From positions 27,826,641 through 27,890,640 of the forward strand of contig CM041294.1 of the NCBI GenBank assembly GCA_023052935.1: a stretch of DNA of 64,000 nucleotides, read 5' to 3'. Shown in pieces: positions 34,753-46,254 of this stretch. The stretch is from Piezodorus guildinii (lineage: Eukaryota > Arthropoda > Insecta > Hemiptera > Pentatomidae). The notes below the pieces were generated by a model. That model saw only the letters and a list, made by a program, of their open reading frames with translations. It did not search any database and was not told the DNA's origin. Each line of letters begins with the position of its first letter. The first letter of the stretch is position 1. The translations under genes and the position numbers were made by a program.

Positions 34753-35899
34753 TTTTTTTTTTAAACAGGTTGTTATTTTAATTCCAAATAAATCAAAATT
34801 ATAATCACAGCCATGAATTCACAACTATTTCACTATTTGCTTCTAATAAAAAACAATACGTTAATGGTATATCGGTAATCAAGTTTAAGAATTTGAGGAG
34901 TCGAAAAGGGACACATTATTTACTATATTATAGATTTTATATATATTTTAAAATATTATACAAAAAATTAAACTTTCACAATGTAATAAATACTAAATTA
35001 TATTTATATTAATACATTGAAACTATCCGACTGTGCCCGGCGTGGGGACATACTAAACCATCACAATTGTTCAGTATTGCGGGTATGAACAGTATTGTCT
35101 GCCCCGTTTCTATTTTTAGGCTCTTGCATAAAATACGTATGTTTCACCTTATAAAAAATATAGAAAATAAAATTAGACATCTTTATTGTACATAAATAAG
35201 AATAACTAACAACTTCAATTAACTAAGACTACATATTTTAATGTTGTTTTTTTTGTTGTAATTTTCGCAGTAATTACAACCATTTTTGTTTTCTCTCTAT
35301 GTGAAAAGTTTTCTCTATAATATTTTTATGATGTTTTTAAAATTATGCTATTTTTTTAACCTACCGAGTTGAAAGCAGGATTTGAACTGACCTGAAAAAA
35401 AATGTTTTTAAATACAACTGAGATTGGCCTATAAAAAAATCTATTTGCTTTTAGACCAACAATTCTGCCTTGGAAACAAAAATATAAATAAGAGATTGTA
35501 GTGATATTTACTGATAAATAAGAGATTAAAAAAAAACACAGGTCGTACGAAGGCTGATTGCAAGGAAATTAATTAAAGTTCGTATATCTAAAAATATTAA
35601 AACGACGAAAATTCCATCTGATTTAAAAATTACATAAAGCCAAGTTGTGAGAAAATGTTAACAATATCATTATATGTTTTTAAATTTTTTATTTCAATCT
35701 TTTTTTATTCACGCCTTGCACGATGTTGACAATGAGTGACTTTGATGGGGTAAGAGTTTGGTCTTTTGGCATCGTAGGAGGAACGATTAAGTAGTACCCA
35801 GCGGCATCTCTTTCTGGCTTAATTCCTATTTCCTATTCATTACACATGGTTTCTCATTAGAATTTTAGAAATGAATTGCTGCTTTATTGTGATTCAAAT
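34753..35899. other. no gene recognised
   Basis: AT-rich. Nothing identified. Confidence 0.35.
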
Positions 35900-36870
35900 A
35901 TGCGAGACTTCTCTTTAAGACTATACTCTCTCCTACCTACTATCTTATCCTTCAGTCCTTTCTAAGCAATAGATTTTTCTCTGTCTGTCAAGGTACAGAA
36001 ATCTCTTAAATTAAACCCGTCTTAGCAGGATTACCTCAAGGGTCGGTTCTCGCACCACTACTTTACATAATATACACACACAACATGCCAATCACCTCCG
36101 AAACTGTAACGGCGACATACGCTAACTATACATCAATGATAACAAAACATCACAATCCTACACAGACATTACAACATCATCTAACATAATTTCACGACTG
36201 GTGCAAACTTTGGAAAATTCGAATCAACCAAGACAAATCCCAACATATTACCATCACTCTTCTAAATAACACCTGCCCGCCAGTATATCTTGACAACATC
36301 CAAATTCCACAGACAGACACAATAAAATATCTGGGCTTGACATTCGACAGAAGAATGACATGGGGCCCACGCATCAAGAACAAACAAATAACGTAAACAA
36401 AAGACTAAAACTTATATCCTCACTACTCTCAAGATGTTCAAAATTAAAACTTAAAAATAAACTAAACACTTACACTTACCTATCGAAACCCATTTGGACT
36501 TACGCCTCACAGATAAATGGTAAAAAAAAGAGACACATACGTAAAATTAAAATTTTTCAATCCAAAACTTTCAGAACTATTACAAACTCAACATGGTACG
36601 TTAGCAACACTACTTTACATACGAACCTTCACATGCAAACAGTCAATGAACAGATTCGGACTCTCTACAAACGTTTTCACAACAACTTACACGGACATAC
36701 CAACTTACTAATATAAAACATGGCCACTACCAACATGTCCTACAACACTCGCAGAAGGCAGAAAAGAAGTTGGATGAGGGACCTCCTACCGCTGGGCATT
36801 CTCTCTCCACCATGCCTTTCTATTATATTTCTACATCGCTATTATTGAGCTATCCCATTCTCTGGTTGTC
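35900..36870 (+). pseudogene. LINE-c (Jockey-like) RT and C-terminus
   Basis: Plus-strand relic in shifting frames: RLYSLLPTILSF, FFSVCQGTEIS, VLAGLPQGSVLAPLLYIIYT, then ATYANYTSMI where YADD has become YANY, then LHDWCKLWKIRINQDKSQHI, DTIKYLGLTFDRRMTWGP, IWTYASQING, FQSKTFRTITN, LHTNLHMQTVNEQIRTLY and RRRQKRSWMRDLLPLG. Loss of both catalytic aspartates shows it is long dead. It is the opposite-strand relative of 17546-19262. Confidence 0.75.
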
Positions 36871-37039
36871 AACTACATGACAGGTGGGAATATAAATATA
36901 TGAAAATTTAAAAAAATATATATATACGATAAAAAAAATCTGTTCCGGGCAACACTCGACATTCACATACGTCGGCTATTAAAACCAATTTAAGAACTAT
37001 TATATAAACTTAAAGTTACATAGGTTTACTTACCACCTA

Positions 37040-37215
37040 CAAGATTTTCTCTGCAGCACTGCGAACGAGAGTAAGCAACCAACTAGACTCACAATTAGGA
37101 GAATACCAACAGCAGATCTTGTCCTGAACAGATACATAGCTAAATCCTAAACTACAAGAGCAGAGGTAGACATCCCAGGGTGGTTGTTCTTGTGAGTTTC
37201 CGGAAGTTATAACGA
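37040..37215 (+). pseudogene. possible LINE RT fragment (weak)
   Basis: RTRVSNQLDSQLGEYQQQ resembles the stretch before GFRPGRSC in RTE-like RTs. Downstream codons are broken by stops. It could be chance; no other motif supports it. Confidence 0.3.
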
Positions 37216-37986
37216 CGTGAGAAAAATTTTCAGACACACATACTGAAATTCGAAATTTTTTAGATTGCAATACTTACCCTTGCTATAGAATTCATATTTA
37301 GGGAAATGTACAACTCATTTTATTAAGTCGATTTGAAATTATTTCAATGTGTAATCTTTTCAGCTCTTATCCGTACCCTATGCTCTTTATAAGTTATCAA
37401 ATATACACTTACATAACATTAAATAATACAATGAGAACGTTAATCTAGTAAAATGGTGATTGAGATATAGATTTAAGAGTTGATGCGATTTTTGTTTTTG
37501 CCTTGCCAGAGAATAAGAAGATGAAGCTAAAGACGAAAAGGGAGTTCAACGGTCCAACTTCAAAGCGTTCTGATTAATCTTGCGCTCGGCTCTAAGCGTA
37601 TGGAACTGTCTCTTAAGTTGTTCCCAGCTAATGGCCCTATCTCTGGCCGACCCCAAGTCTAATCGTTCATCTCTCCAAGTTATATTAGTCATCTTAATAG
37701 CTCAAAGCTCTCATTTAACTATTCCCAAGTTTACTATCCCTCGTGCAGGTTAGAGATATTATCTCTCTTGATACAATTACCAATTTGACACAATCATTAT
37801 TAGACACTGCGGTACGATATATATCGTGGTGTAAATTGAAACACATCAATAGATGCAACAGAGCAGGATGATGAAGATATCTCCTTCAATAATAGCTTCT
37901 TGTAATGATGTCCTTTTATATCAATACCGAAGGTGTTAATAGTACTCGAGAATGAAATACTGTATCATGACGTAAAGATATATAAA
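37216..37986. other. no gene recognised
   Basis: No motif or repeat partner found. Confidence 0.35.
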
Positions 37987-38976
37987 TACAGTAAACCCTC
38001 GTTATAACGAACTCCAAGGGACCAAAAAATTCTCTGTCCGTTATAAAAGAATTCGTTATATCCGAAAAATATTTTGTATGTACATATATGTCTTGGTATA
38101 AATTCAGGTGGTTAGAAAGAGGTATTTTCAATACAGCATTCGCTTTCAGGCACATGTTTATTTAGAAACTTCAAAAGCATTTAAAACTATCCACAAGCTT
38201 CGTCCGTATTAAAAACATTTCTAGCATGATATTTTGCGTACTCTTGCAAAAACCTTTCCAGCTAACTTTTGACGTCGCTTTGGTTTACTTTATTTTCTTC
38301 ACCGCTAACTACCAGTGATGTGATTCCATGACGTTTCTGAAAGCGCCAAAGCCAGCTGGAAGAACACTGAAAGTTTTAGATGCCCAATTCATTAGCTATT
38401 CGACTTGATCTCTCCTGGATGATTAGTCCTGAAATGGGAGGCATCGATTTTATCTTTATTAGCAATAATCGTTGATAGATTAGATTTTGATATCCCACAG
38501 ATTATGGCCCAATTTTTTTATCCACTTTTTGAAGAATCGCCAACTTTATATTTAAATCAATGGATTTTCTCTTTGACATAGTGTACGGAGGGGAAGCATA
38601 CTTCGAACGAAAAGCGAGAAAGACTTACCTCGAATAAACGCAAGTAATAAAAGCAATAACAACAGAATAAGAAGCTGAAACTCTAGAAGCCAGAAACTGT
38701 CACAGAATGTGAATAACAGAGCTTAGCTGAATAGATTGGAGAGTTAAGAAGGATTTGGACATATTGTAATTTTTTTCTTATTTATTTTTCTTAATAACCG
38801 AACCAATTCAATTCTGAGGTCCACAAAAATAGTTCGTTAGTTCGTTATAAGAGAATATGTCGTTATAAACGAGGAGAAAGCATAGTTTTCTATTCATTTT
38901 TCAAGGACTGTAACGATAGTTCGTTATAAACGGGTGTTCGTTATAACCGTGTTCGTTAAAAAGAGGGTTTACTGTA
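37987..38976 (-). mobile_element. Tigger/pogo-like DNA transposon, internal deletion derivative
   Basis: Terminal inverted repeats CAGTAAACCCTCGTTATAAC (from 37989) and its inverse ending GAGGGTTTACTG at 38974, flanked by TA on both sides. The insert is 986 bp. Minus-strand coding relic: the ATG at 38577-38579 opens MSKRKSIDLNIKLAILQKV, then ICGISKSNLSTIIANKDKI (CENP-B-type helix-turn-helix), RFQKRHGITSLVVSGEENKV, and NVFNTDEA, where the first catalytic Asp of the family normally lies. The rest of the catalytic domain is absent. Complete relatives are over 2 kb, so most of the DDE domain has been deleted, and several frame breaks exist. Confidence 0.75.
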
Positions 38977-39109
38977 ATCAATGCGGTGATACAACAGGTT
39001 CAATCGCCAGGTGAATACTCCGAAGTCTAAAGAATCTCTCCTTCTTATAGGAGCATTTAATCAAAATGTTGTTTTTATTTTTTGAATAAAATAATTGAGT
39101 ATCGGGATT

Positions 39110-39560
39110 AATTAATTATTATGCATTACAACAGTCTTCAACTAGAGAAAGATTTATTTGGAGGACCGGAATTAGATGATAAAATGGCGGTGTCGTCAGC
39201 AAATGTTACCAGAAAAGTATAGGGATATCGGAGGTGTATAGGATGTAAAGGACGGGTCCTAAGATGCTGCCTTGAGGAACACCGGTCTCAACATTATAAT
39301 TTTTCGAAAATTCTGAACCACTGTGAACTCAGGAGGAGCATTTTGATAGATAGGATCGGAGAACTAGGTATAAGGATTTGGGAAAATGAGTGTTGAGCTT
39401 AAAAAGCGATCCCGGGTGCTACACACGGTCAAAAGCTTGCTCTAGCCCAGAAAAGCAAACGAACAATACTTGCAATTAAGAGCGGAGGAAATGTGGTTAA
39501 CAACTCGGAGTGCTTGCTGAGCCGTGGATGCTGTTGTGAAGGAAAATTTTAAAATGGCCT
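39110..39560 (-). pseudogene. LINE RT palm fragment (Jockey/CR1-like)
   Basis: Minus strand: [20 protein letters not shown] (about 39285-39225) and [14 protein letters not shown] with an FADD active site (about 39215-39170). Upstream codons around 39500-39440 suit the SALNCKYCSFAFL region before the first catalytic Asp. One stop and shifts between. The C-terminal part is absent. Confidence 0.7.
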
Positions 39561-40047
39561 AGTGGAATAAGCATGTGAACTCTGTCCCCGCGTATATCAG
39601 AACCAAATTTATACCATTGATTCATACCTATGAGAAACAACCTTATGCAAATTTTTAGCCCCTTAATCCTAATGGGAGGGAAGTTATGGAGGAGGAAAGA
39701 AAAAACAAATTAAATTGTTTTCTTCTGAACAGCTTGGCCGGTTTTCACTAAAAATTTTATGTGTGATGGATCTTACAAAAGGGTTTTAAAAAAATAAATA
39801 AAAATTTTGACTCACATTTTCGGAATAAAAATAATAAAAAAATGTTTTTTTGGAAATGATTTAGAAAACCATTAACATATTTTTTTTTCGTGAAAATCGG
39901 ATGATCCGTTTAGGAGGAAATTTTTTTTTTTTTTTTTCACTGCGATAAAAAAATATATTACGGGGGACCATCCAATAAAATAAAGTAGTGAAAAATTGGA
40001 GGTGTACCAAACCATCATAACTTAATAAATTCAAAAAAAAATGTTGA
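39561..40047. other. no gene; repeat-like T-rich sequence
   Basis: GAAAATCGGATGATCCGTTT then AGGAGGAAA followed by a T run (about 39893-39938) resembles ends of dispersed repeats seen elsewhere here, but no partner is long enough to define a family. Confidence 0.35.
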
Positions 40048-40763
40048 CTAACATGTTTCGTCATTTTCAAAAAGTTTTGCTTTGACGAAGTTGTCTAAAT
40101 TCCTGAACAGGTGGTAATCTGTTGGAGACAAGTCGGGAGAATATGGTGGGTGCAGAAGAACTTCGTAGCCCAGTTCTTTCAATTTTTGCACGGTATGTTT
40201 TGAAACATAGGGTCTTGCCGCCGCATGTATCCATGTATCGAGCTTTTTTACTTTCCCAATACACTTTAAATGTCTGAAAACTGTAGATGCACTTGCATTT
40301 AGTTGTGCTGAGAGTCCTTTAACTGTTTGGTAGGGGTTTCCTTCTACTGTATTTTTGAGGACATCTTTGTCTATTACGGACGGAAGTCTTCCTCGGGGCA
40401 AGTTTTCCAAGTCGGTATCCCCAGCTGAAAACTTAGCAAACCAACGGCGAATGGTCCGTTCATTAACATTCCCTTCCCTCAACGCCTTGCAAATATTTCT
40501 AGCGGCCTCAGCTGCTGAATGGCCGAGTTTAAACTCGTACAAAATATTACTCGAAAATCGCGTGTTCCCATGTTCATATCTGGAAGTATACTAAAAAGTG
40601 GGTAATTAATTGGAAAGCTGATGTTTATAATACAAAGGTAGAGGATTAGTAACTGTTTACTTTAAATATGTAAACATTCGGAAGAAAACAACAGAGACCT
40701 GCAAAATCCTTTATGTATTTCAGAAACTATAAAAACGGACATTTCATGTGAAACAACCTAATA
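40048..40763 (-). mobile_element. mariner-type transposon, internally deleted and 3'-truncated
   Basis: The minus-strand transposase relic begins at an ATG (40577-40575), has a one-base shift near 40550, then YEFKLGHSAAEAARNI, NERTIRRWFAKFSAGD and STVFRHLKCIGKVKKLD: both helix-turn-helix units of the DNA-binding domain are present. It jumps directly to ARPYVSKHTVQKLKELGYEV, LLHPPYSPDLSPTDYHLF and FVKAKLFE, the C-terminal part of the catalytic domain. The middle with the first two catalytic Asp is deleted (about 190 codons remain of a usual 345). A terminal repeat ending ACAACCTAA with flanking TA lies at 40736-40763. No matching repeat was found on the left side. Confidence 0.8.
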
Positions 40764-41499
40764 ATTATTTACATGTTTGATTTCGTTCTTTACTAACCCA
40801 AACATACAAAAATATACCAATCCATATGTAAACATGTATAACTACTATATTTTTATAAATTATTTCCTCTCTCTAATATAAAACTATGTTTATGTTCATT
40901 TTTTTTTTATCTGACTGGCCTGCACGGATTACCTCTTGTGCATAAAATCGATTCTGAAAAACTCGTATTCAGTTCACTGCGTTGTTTCAATAGGCCACTG
41001 ATAAAACCTGAAAAGTCAACAAGCAATGCGAGCAAACAAAAAGGTAAAAAAAGGAACCGTGGGCCTCAGGTGCTGCACACAAAACCTGGGGAAGAACGGA
41101 TACAATAAGAAAAAGAAGGTATTTGTACGAAAAGCCTTTTGTATATCTAAATTTGAGAGTCGGATATATTGATCCAATTAGGGTTGCCCATACAGAGAAC
41201 TCAATCCGAACGGAACCTCCTCCGACCCGAGTTTTTTCCCTCTTTTTTCGTTTTTTGTTCGTTATCCATCTTAACTAAGTCAGTTTCTTGAATAATTCGA
41301 ATTTCACTGATTGTTATTGGTTTCACAAGGGCTTGCTAAATGAATTCTAAAATTTCCTATTCCCAAAGCGTTTAGAAATTCAATATAAAACAATTTAGAG
41401 AGCCATTGCTTTTAATTTTCTGATAGCTATATCTACGAGTCTAACCGGCTGGTATTTTGAATTATAGCCAAATCTTTAATTTGATAACTCTATATTTAG
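40764..41499. other. no gene recognised
   Basis: AT-rich to mixed composition. Nothing identified. Confidence 0.35.
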
Positions 41500-42351
41500 A
41501 TCTTGATTCATTTTTTTTTTTTTTTTTTTTTTTTATTCTTTTATTGATATTTACAACTGTACACAGTACAACAAGTAAATGAGCTATTTACAGAACATTG
41601 GCTTGGAAAAGTCTTGAGAAGAATCTACCCAGCGGTAGCACTTCAGAGTTTATTTGGTAAGCAGGTCTCGAGGCAACCGTCTTTTCAGACGCCTCGGAGG
41701 ATTATCGGGAGTAGATGCCGATGAGAGGATACGGACAAACGGGTTTGTATGGGCGGGTAATTTGGAATGAAAGGAGGAGTATCTTTTTTGGGCAATTTCT
41801 GCGACGAGCGGGATATTCAGGTCTCTATGGATGAGTTTGTTGGTAACAAAGTACGGAGCGTCTAGTATTTGTCGAAGGATTTTGGATTGCAAGGACTGGA
41901 TGCGGGAGGCATTGGATGGTTTAGTGGAGCCCCATAGCTCTATGCCATAAGTCCAGATAGGTCTAATAATGGTTGTGTAAATGAGTTTTTTGAAGTACAG
42001 AGGGAGTTTTGATCGTTTGTCAAGTAAGTGTTTTAATAGTCGATATCTACGAGCAGTTTCTTGTCGTTTAAGTCTTGCATGAGGATTCCATGTAAGACGT
42101 TTGACAAGATGAAGTCCAAGGTATCGGATTTGTTCTACAGTTATGAGTGGGGTATGATTAAAGAAAACAACTGGACAGGAAGTCATAGGTTTACGGCGTA
42201 ATGTGAAGGTGATTTGGTGGGATTTATTAGGATTTATTTTGATTCTCCAATTTTGACACCATTCTGCAATGGCGGATACATGGTTCTGTAGGAATTAGGA
42301 AGCAACAATAGGACCATTATTCACGGATAGCACGCAAGTATCTTGATTCAT
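41500..42351 (-). mobile_element. LINE-b, 5'-truncated insertion with 12-bp target duplication
   Basis: ATCTTGATTCAT occurs at 41500-41511 and 42340-42351 and brackets an 828-bp minus-strand insert that starts with a poly(A) tail (T run from 41512). The open frame 42186-41650 (178 codons) reads MTSCPVVFFNHTPLI, VEQIRYLGLHLVKRLTWNPH, YRLLKHLLDKRSKLPLYFKK, IRPIWTYGIELWGS, SRIQSLQSKILRQIL, NKLIHRDLNIPL and RRLKRRLPRDLLTK: the region after the RT palm in Jockey-like LINEs. The frame is uninterrupted and the duplication perfect, so this is among the youngest insertions in the window. Confidence 0.85.
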
Positions 42352-42372
42352 ACATCTTCTTTTTAATATATG

Positions 42373-42415
42373 AACACCATATTCAAAATAAACATCTTGT
42401 TTTGAATATGGTGTT
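42373..42415. repeat. 16-bp perfect hairpin
   Basis: AACACCATATTCAAAA (42373-42388) and TTTTGAATATGGTGTT (42400-42415) are exact inverse copies around an 11-nt loop. Function unknown. Confidence 0.8.
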
Positions 42416-42641
42416 GTTCTCATAATTGATTTCATCATCAATTTATTTTTTCTTTAACTATTTTTTCATCTGGAAACAATTTATTAGAACCATAACTATA
42501 AGATAGTCCTTAACCATTCTCCATAATAAGCTGTTTCTAAACACGCAACTGTAATTTAATAACAGACGTAGCAGATTTTCTTTTGTAATTTTATATTCAT
42601 TTTCTCTTATCATTGTACAATATAAAGTATTAAATAAGAAA

Positions 42642-43990
42642 GATGATTGGGGGTGCGGTCATTTCTATATTCAATACCACTAGAAGCAGATAAAAACAGA
42701 AACGTATTGCGAAATACCATAAACTCCACGAAGACGCCATAAAACATAAAATTTACCCAAAAGGAGACCCAAATTGGGTTCAAAATATTTCTTCTATAGT
42801 TTTACCCCCCAATGTTCTAGATATTTTAAGTTTAGGACTCAATGGTGTCAAAACTAGAGAATTAAAATAAATCCCAACAAATCCCACCAAATCACCTTCA
42901 CTCTACGTCGTAAACCTATGACTTCCTGCCCCACCGTATCCTTTAACAATATCCTACTTACTCCTGTTGAACATATTCGGTACTTAGGACTCCATCTCGA
43001 CAAACGCCTAACGTGGAACCCTCATACTAGACTGAAACGACAGGAAACTGCTCGTAGATACAGATTACTACAACACTTACTCGACAAACTCTCAAAACTT
43101 CCTACTTACTACAAAAAACTCATTTATATAACAATTATTAGGCCTATTTGGACCTATGGCATTGAGCTATGGGGGTCTACTAAACCATCGAATTCCTCTC
43201 GCATCCAATCCTTGCAGTCCAAAATCCTTCGTAAAATCCTCAATGCTCCTTGCTTTGTTACTAATAAAATCAGCCATAAAGACCTAAATATCCCATTTGT
43301 TGAAGACTTGGCCCGTTACAGATATACCTCTTTTCATTCCAAACTCCCTGCCCGCTCAAACCCGCTTATCCGTGACCTCTCCTCCATATCTATTTCCGAC
43401 AACTCACCGAGGCGCCTTAAAAGAAGATGGCCAAGAGACCTCCTGATATAAATTAGACATTGGACTGCTACCAATGGGTAGTTTCTTCTCAAGACTACCA
43501 TGTGTTCTAATCATATCTAACGCATATTTATTTACTTGTTGAATTTATTTATTACAGTTGTAAATTTCTTAAAATAAAAAAAGTTTAGAGCTCAATTTTT
43601 CCGCTCCAAACTCATTAGTCAAAATTATCCCCTAATTCTTCACCGATTTGGAATTTGTCTATAATGACAATCTTATATCCAGTTCTAATGACGATAAGGA
43701 GTTGTCACGAATTTCTATTTGGAACATTATATCTAATCTCCTCCAATTCTTTGCAGCCTTCATTACCTTCAAATATTTCACCTCAATTCTTCAAAGACCT
43801 CTCTCTCTTACCCGATCCTTTCTATAATCCCATGACGACATCGTAGTAACTTGAGCTGACAGGGGAAACAAGACAGTAATCATGGGCCGCTCCGAATATA
43901 ACGACAAAATGAACCTTCTCCTTCTGATAGACCCACGTATGTTCCCATATCTCGCGATCCTATCCCGTCACTTGAAACCAAATATAATAA
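42642..43990 (+). pseudogene. Penelope-like element ORF (N-terminal and RT start), split by LINE-b
   Basis: The left part 42642-42843 opens with the FB arm sequence GATTGGGGGTGCGGTCA, then codons QKRIAKYHKLHEDAI, GDPNWVQNISSIVLPPNVLD and ILSLGLN. After the LINE-b insert, 43581-43990 resumes at SLGLN and continues FSAPNSLVK, FVYNDNLISSSNDDKELSRI, SIWNIISNLLQ, then DIVVT, a stop, and ADRGNKTVIMGRSEYNDKMN. The LSLG.NF block and the ADKGN.TV....Y..KM block are characteristic of Penelope-like reverse transcriptases. Downstream RT and GIY-YIG parts are absent. Several stops and shifts. Being joined to an FB arm, this is the best evidence that FB repeats are Penelope-derived. Confidence 0.7.
42844..43580 (+). 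mobile_element. LINE-b insertion nested in the Penelope-like ORF
   Basis: A 737-bp 5'-truncated copy flanked by AAGTTTAGGACTCAAT (42828-42843) and AAGTTTAGAGCTCAAT (43581-43596), a 16-bp target duplication with two mismatches. The open frame 42918-43451 (177 codons) has MTSCPTVSFNNILL, RYLGLHLDKRLTWNPH, IIRPIWTYGIELWGS, SRIQSLQSKILRKIL, KDLNIPFVEDLARYRYTSFH and RRLKRRWPRDLL. The 3' UTR contains TACCAATGGGTAGTTTCTTC and ends TTGTAAATTTCTTAAAATAA. It post-dates the Penelope-like insertion. Confidence 0.85.
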
Positions 43991-44045
43991 GCACCTGAAA
44001 TTCCTCAATATTTTTATTTAGCTGTGCGTGATTTCTTTTCATATT

Positions 44046-44443
44046 ACTTTCACTTACTATATATAGTAAGGGAAAGTATTGCGATCGTGAAAATTTATAA
44101 AACGGAAAAAATATTTTTTTAATGCAATTATTTTATTTTGAACATAGCAACAGTAGTATACACACATAACATACCGTTGGAAAGCTAAAGCTTTTAGAAT
44201 AAATATTATCTAATGAACAAACTTGTAAAAGTTAATAAAGAGTGATGAAAAGAAGATAAAATTAACTGATTATTTTAGATAATAATATAATAGATTTTTT
44301 AATAAAACGCATGTTTCTATATAAATGCAATTTAATTAATTGTTTAATAGTTTCACATATTTTTATCTCTAACTGTATTTGAAAATTCTTTCATTGATTT
44401 TAAAAATGGAGGTAAGTGAAAGTCGTGTGTTGCCCGCACCAGA
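44046..44443 (+). mobile_element. HINE-J, copy 2 (internally deleted)
   Basis: Sub-terminal repeats ACTTTCACTTAC (44046-44057) and GTAAGTGAAAGT (44412-44423), the stem-loop GTGTG-TTGCC-CGCAC (44425-44439) and T-rich 3' flank match copy 1. About 500 bp containing the GT microsatellite are missing. Confidence 0.7.
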
Positions 44444-44658
44444 TTTTTCTTATTCCTGATTCTGACAGTATAAGAATCATTTCTCATTTAAGTCATTAGT
44501 GTATGTCAAAACGGTTACAATTTCGGTTTTAGCGCGTTGGAAGCCTCGAAATGTTGTTATCTGGCATAAAGAGGTTGAACTTGGAACAGTGTGGTCCCGC
44601 CCCACGAAGGTAAGAACCTAAGGCAGTCTCACTTCACGCGTAACGTTAATATTTGCTC

Positions 44659-45523
44659 CGGCGCACAGTGGAAAATATGACCGATTTAGGTGGAAAAAAT
44701 TCTGAAACTTGTCCATATTTAACGTTTCGAGTCCCAGGTTACGGGGGGGGGGGAGGAAATATTAGAAAAAATTATAAAAACTAATTATTTTTTGACACGA
44801 ATGGCGAGCGTAGAGTGGTAAAACATCAAATTTATTTGTTACAATCAAAAACTTTACATTTTACGTTTGAAGTCCCAGAATACGGGAAAAATAATACTAA
44901 AAATCTAATTATTGCTCGGGGTTACTGAAACCTGCTAATATATGTCTTTTAGATCATTTAGGAAACTCTTTAAATTATATGTTGTAAAACTTTTGATTCT
45001 GAGTCTTATGTCTGAAAAAGATTATGTATTACCCAAAACACAAAATATCGCAAAAATTCTTTGTAATATCTAGAGACTAGAAGGATTGATAAACAAATCC
45101 CACAATCAAATCCTTGTGGTAACTTGGTGGTTATATAGTTTTTTGTTATTGAATAGGGGCTTACATTTACAAATTGCTAAATTAACTCTACAGGTAGATT
45201 GCAATGTATATTAAATAACTATTTTGGAAATATAATGTCGTACCTGTCTCAGCAATGCCCATTGTTAAATAAAAGCAAAAAGACTTCGCGCTAAACACAC
45301 CTTGAACACAATAAATGGCCATCCAAAAAAATTATCCCTCTGCCGGTTATTAGGCACTTGCACGAACAATAATGATTCAATCATTTACTATTTTATTAGT
45401 AAACACGGTATGGCGGGAAACATTAGTATTAAGGGTCTTGCATACTAATAATAAAAAGATGAAGCACTAGAAAATTCCAAACTTTTGTCCACCTAAATTG
45501 GTGATTTTACCCACTGTGCGGCG
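44659..45523. mobile_element. TIR DNA transposon, non-autonomous, class uncertain
   Basis: Ends CACAGTGG...ATGACCGATTTAGGTGG (from 44664) and CCACCTAAATTGGTGATTTT then ACCCACTGTG (to 45518) are imperfect inverted repeats of about 35 bp. CGGCG lies on both outer sides (44659-44663 and 45519-45523) as a possible 5-bp target duplication. The insert is 855 bp; sub-terminal AACGTTTCGAGTCCCAGGTT and TACGTTTGAAGTCCCAGAAT are internal related blocks. No transposase frame, so the superfamily cannot be assigned. Confidence 0.6.
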
Positions 45524-46254
45524 TGCACGTGTTAAAGGAGTTGGGCTATGAAATTCTTACATCCTCTTCCCTCTCTTCTCCCCCATATTCGATTAAAAAT
45601 GAGATTTCTGAATTTCTTTTAACGCTTGACTCAATTTATTTTTAAATCTGCGATAGAACACGTGGCAAGACGTTTGCAAACTTGCATCGAAAATTACGGT
45701 AAATACTCTTTATAAGTAATATGTCAATTTTTCCCCCTAATCCTAAAAATTGTAATTCCAGGTGTTGCAACAGATTATCGTTAGGAGATACGTTGATATT
45801 ATGAAAAATATCAAGTCAGATTTTCAAGGTTCCCCGATTATTAAATTCATTAGGATTTAAAAAAAAAATGTAAAACTGAAATAAATAAAAAACAATAGAA
45901 TAAAAACGTGAAATCAAAATTCACAATGTTATCCTAATTGAAGCTGAAAAACATTCCGTAATGCATCACGGAATTAGGTTTTATACCACGGTATGAATAA
46001 ATACATTTTAATCTAATTTAATTTAAAAATATATTTTGATCCAGCTTGTGTGGTGACAAAGGCTTTTTAAGGCTTTAGGGTCGTGTGTTAGTGTGGTAAT
46101 TGAAATTCACCCGAGCAAGAAATCCCTCAACCCTTTCTACAACAGGGCAATTGCTAATTTTTATAAAAACTGAATATTAAAAATCTTATCAATCGTTAAT
46201 ATTTGATATTTTGGTTATAAATTACAGCTAATGTGGTTTCTGTACGAGCTTAAC
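45524..46254. other. no gene recognised
   Basis: AT-rich. Nothing identified. Confidence 0.35.

Noticed and set aside
37987..38976. A host gene of CENP-B type
   Set aside because: Terminal inverted repeats with TA flanks and broken frames show a transposon copy.
44500..44600. Possible exon ending CCCCACGAAG before GTAAGA
   Set aside because: A stop follows within nine codons of the only plausible ATG, and there is no acceptor or coding bias.
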